Origin: Methanomassiliicoccales archaeon
GTDB taxonomy: Archaea; Thermoplasmatota; Thermoplasmata; Methanomassiliicoccales; UBA472
Direction of reading: 5' to 3'
DNA length: 64,000 nucleotides
Assembly: GCA_036504055.1 (NCBI GenBank)
Contig: DASXVU010000047.1
Span: 62,001-126,000, forward strand
The notes beneath the pieces were generated by a model. That model searched no databases. It had not been told where the DNA came from and saw only the letters and a list, made by a program, of their open reading frames with translations. How positions within the stretch are numbered: position 1 is the stretch's first letter; every line of letters starts with the position of its first letter. A program made the translations under genes and the position numbers. Shown one piece after another: positions 63,119-64,000 of the stretch.

Positions 63119-64000
63119 ATGGTATTCGATTTGGACCTCAGCAAGCTCCGGTTCGGCACGGAGCTGGTCAAGAGAGGATTCGCGAAGATGCAACAGGGCG
63201 GGGTCGTCATGGACGTGACGAACGCCGAGCAGGCGGGGATCGCCGAGGAAGCTGGCGCAGTGGCCGTTATGGCGCTCGAGCGCGTTCCTGCGGATATCCG
63301 TGCTCAAGGAGGAGTGGCCCGCATGGCAGACCCGGTCAAGATAGAGGAGATCATGGAAGCGGTCACCATCCCGGTCATGGCCAAGTGCCGTATCGGACAT
63401 TTCGTTGAGGCACAGGTGCTCGAGACGCTCAACGTCGACATGATCGACGAATCGGAAGTGCTCACGCCTGCTGACCCGTTCTACCATGTCGACAAGAAGA
63501 AGTTCACTGTACCATTCGTTTGCGGGGCCAGGGACCTGGGCGAGGCCTTGAGGCGCATCGATGAGGGCGCGGCTATGATCCGCACCAAGGGCGAGCCCGG
63601 CACCGGTAACGTCATCGAGGCCGTCCGTCACCAGCGCATGGTAATGGGCCAGATACGGGAGCTGAGGGGAAAGGACGAGACCGAAATGGTGGCCGTCGCC
63701 CGCAAGATAGAGGCGCCGATCTACCTGGTGAAAGAGGTCGCCGCGATACAGAGGCTGCCGGTCATCAACTTCGCCGCTGGCGGTATCGCTACTCCGGCCG
63801 ACGCTGCATTGATGATGCAGCTCGGGACCGACGGTGTCTTCGTCGGATCGGGCATATTCAAGTCGAACAACCCGACGGAAAGGGCGAAGGCGATCGTGGA
63901 TGCGGTCACCAACTTCGACGACCCAAAGGTCATCGCAGAGGTGTCGAAGGGACTGGGGGAGGCGATGAAAGGCATCGAGATCTCCACCATCAAGCCGGAA
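63119..64000 (+). CDS. pdxS: pyridoxal 5'-phosphate synthase lyase subunit PdxS, 3' end outside window
   Basis: Makes PLP from ribose-5-P, glyceraldehyde-3-P and ammonia supplied by PdxT. The first 294 codons are present and cover nearly the whole protein: [43 protein letters not shown] with the lysine at about 89, [11 protein letters not shown], and the [16 protein letters not shown] phosphate site. The frame stays open to the window end. ATG at 63119 is 8 nt after an inverted repeat. PdxT is not in the window. Confidence 0.95.
   Translation, partial: MVFDLDLSKLRFGTELVKRGFAKMQQGGVVMDVTNAEQAGIAEEAGAVAVMALERVPADIRAQGGVARMADPVKIEEIMEAVTIPVMAKCRIGHFVEAQVLETLNVDMIDESEVLTPADPFYHVDKKKFTVPFVCGARDLGEALRRIDEGAAMIRTKGEPGTGNVIEAVRHQRMVMGQIRELRGKDETEMVAVARKIEAPIYLVKEVAAIQRLPVINFAAGGIATPADAALMMQLGTDGVFVGSGIFKSNNPTERAKAIVDAVTNFDDPKVIAEVSKGLGEAMKGIEISTIKPE

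Overview
The window comes from an archaeon. It carries fibrillarin-like FlpA, aNop5, aIF5A with its hypusine loop, Kae1, archaeal S15, an Sm-like protein, CDP-archaeol synthase, an XPD-type helicase and a tRNA-Val whose intron folds into a bulge-helix-bulge motif. Many starts sit 20-30 nt below a TATA box (leaderless mRNAs), and others follow GGTGAT or GGAGG Shine-Dalgarno sites. The GC-rich coding style, the protein set (SMC-ScpA-ScpB, a DUF6015-like protein, unfused Kae1) and the gene order suggest Thermoplasmatota, possibly Methanomassiliicoccales or a relative. That placement is inference: no rRNA or methanogenesis marker is present.

Layout. Bases 1-6.6 kb hold a receiver domain, a stand-alone LigD-type phosphoesterase, a phosphohexomutase/bifunctional nucleotidylyltransferase pair for UDP-sugar supply, and an overlapping phosphatase/NAD kinase/JAMM protease operon. 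6.6-14 kb holds a lipocalin-like protein, a three-gene operon of unknown function (winged helix plus two proteins sharing a motif), then FlpA, Nudix, S15, DHH phosphoesterase, Kae1, a redoxin and a membrane protein. 14-21.8 kb is mostly tRNA-Val and polyamine/MTA metabolism: agmatine deiminase plus N-carbamoylputrescine amidase, MtnA plus class II aldolase, Nop5, aIF5A and an agmatinase-family protein. 21.8-29 kb holds an ABC importer (fused double permease, two different ATPases), a DUF47/PhoU-like protein, a second phosphohexomutase, a second nucleotidylyltransferase and LSm. 29-34.4 kb is the smc-scpA-scpB operon with a small coupled ORF.

34.8-61.5 kb is dominated by surface-glycan genes: acetyltransferase, aminotransferase and oxidoreductase of the WbpD/E/B type, glycosyltransferases, a 1019-residue exported protein, a UDP-GlcNAc 2-epimerase, a flippase and a UDP-sugar dehydrogenase. 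Together they can account for every step from UDP-GlcNAc to a UDP-2,3-diacetamido-hexuronic acid. Housekeeping blocks are interspersed (XPD-CarS-PyrE-UDG; SerA plus class V aminotransferase; threonine aldolase). The 52.7-57.1 kb part is visibly AT-richer, holds tandem duplicated glycosyltransferases and the flippase, and looks acquired. The window closes with a Trm112-like protein, a class I aminotransferase and the first 294 codons of pdxS.

No CRISPR array, insertion sequence, transposase, integrase or rRNA was seen.
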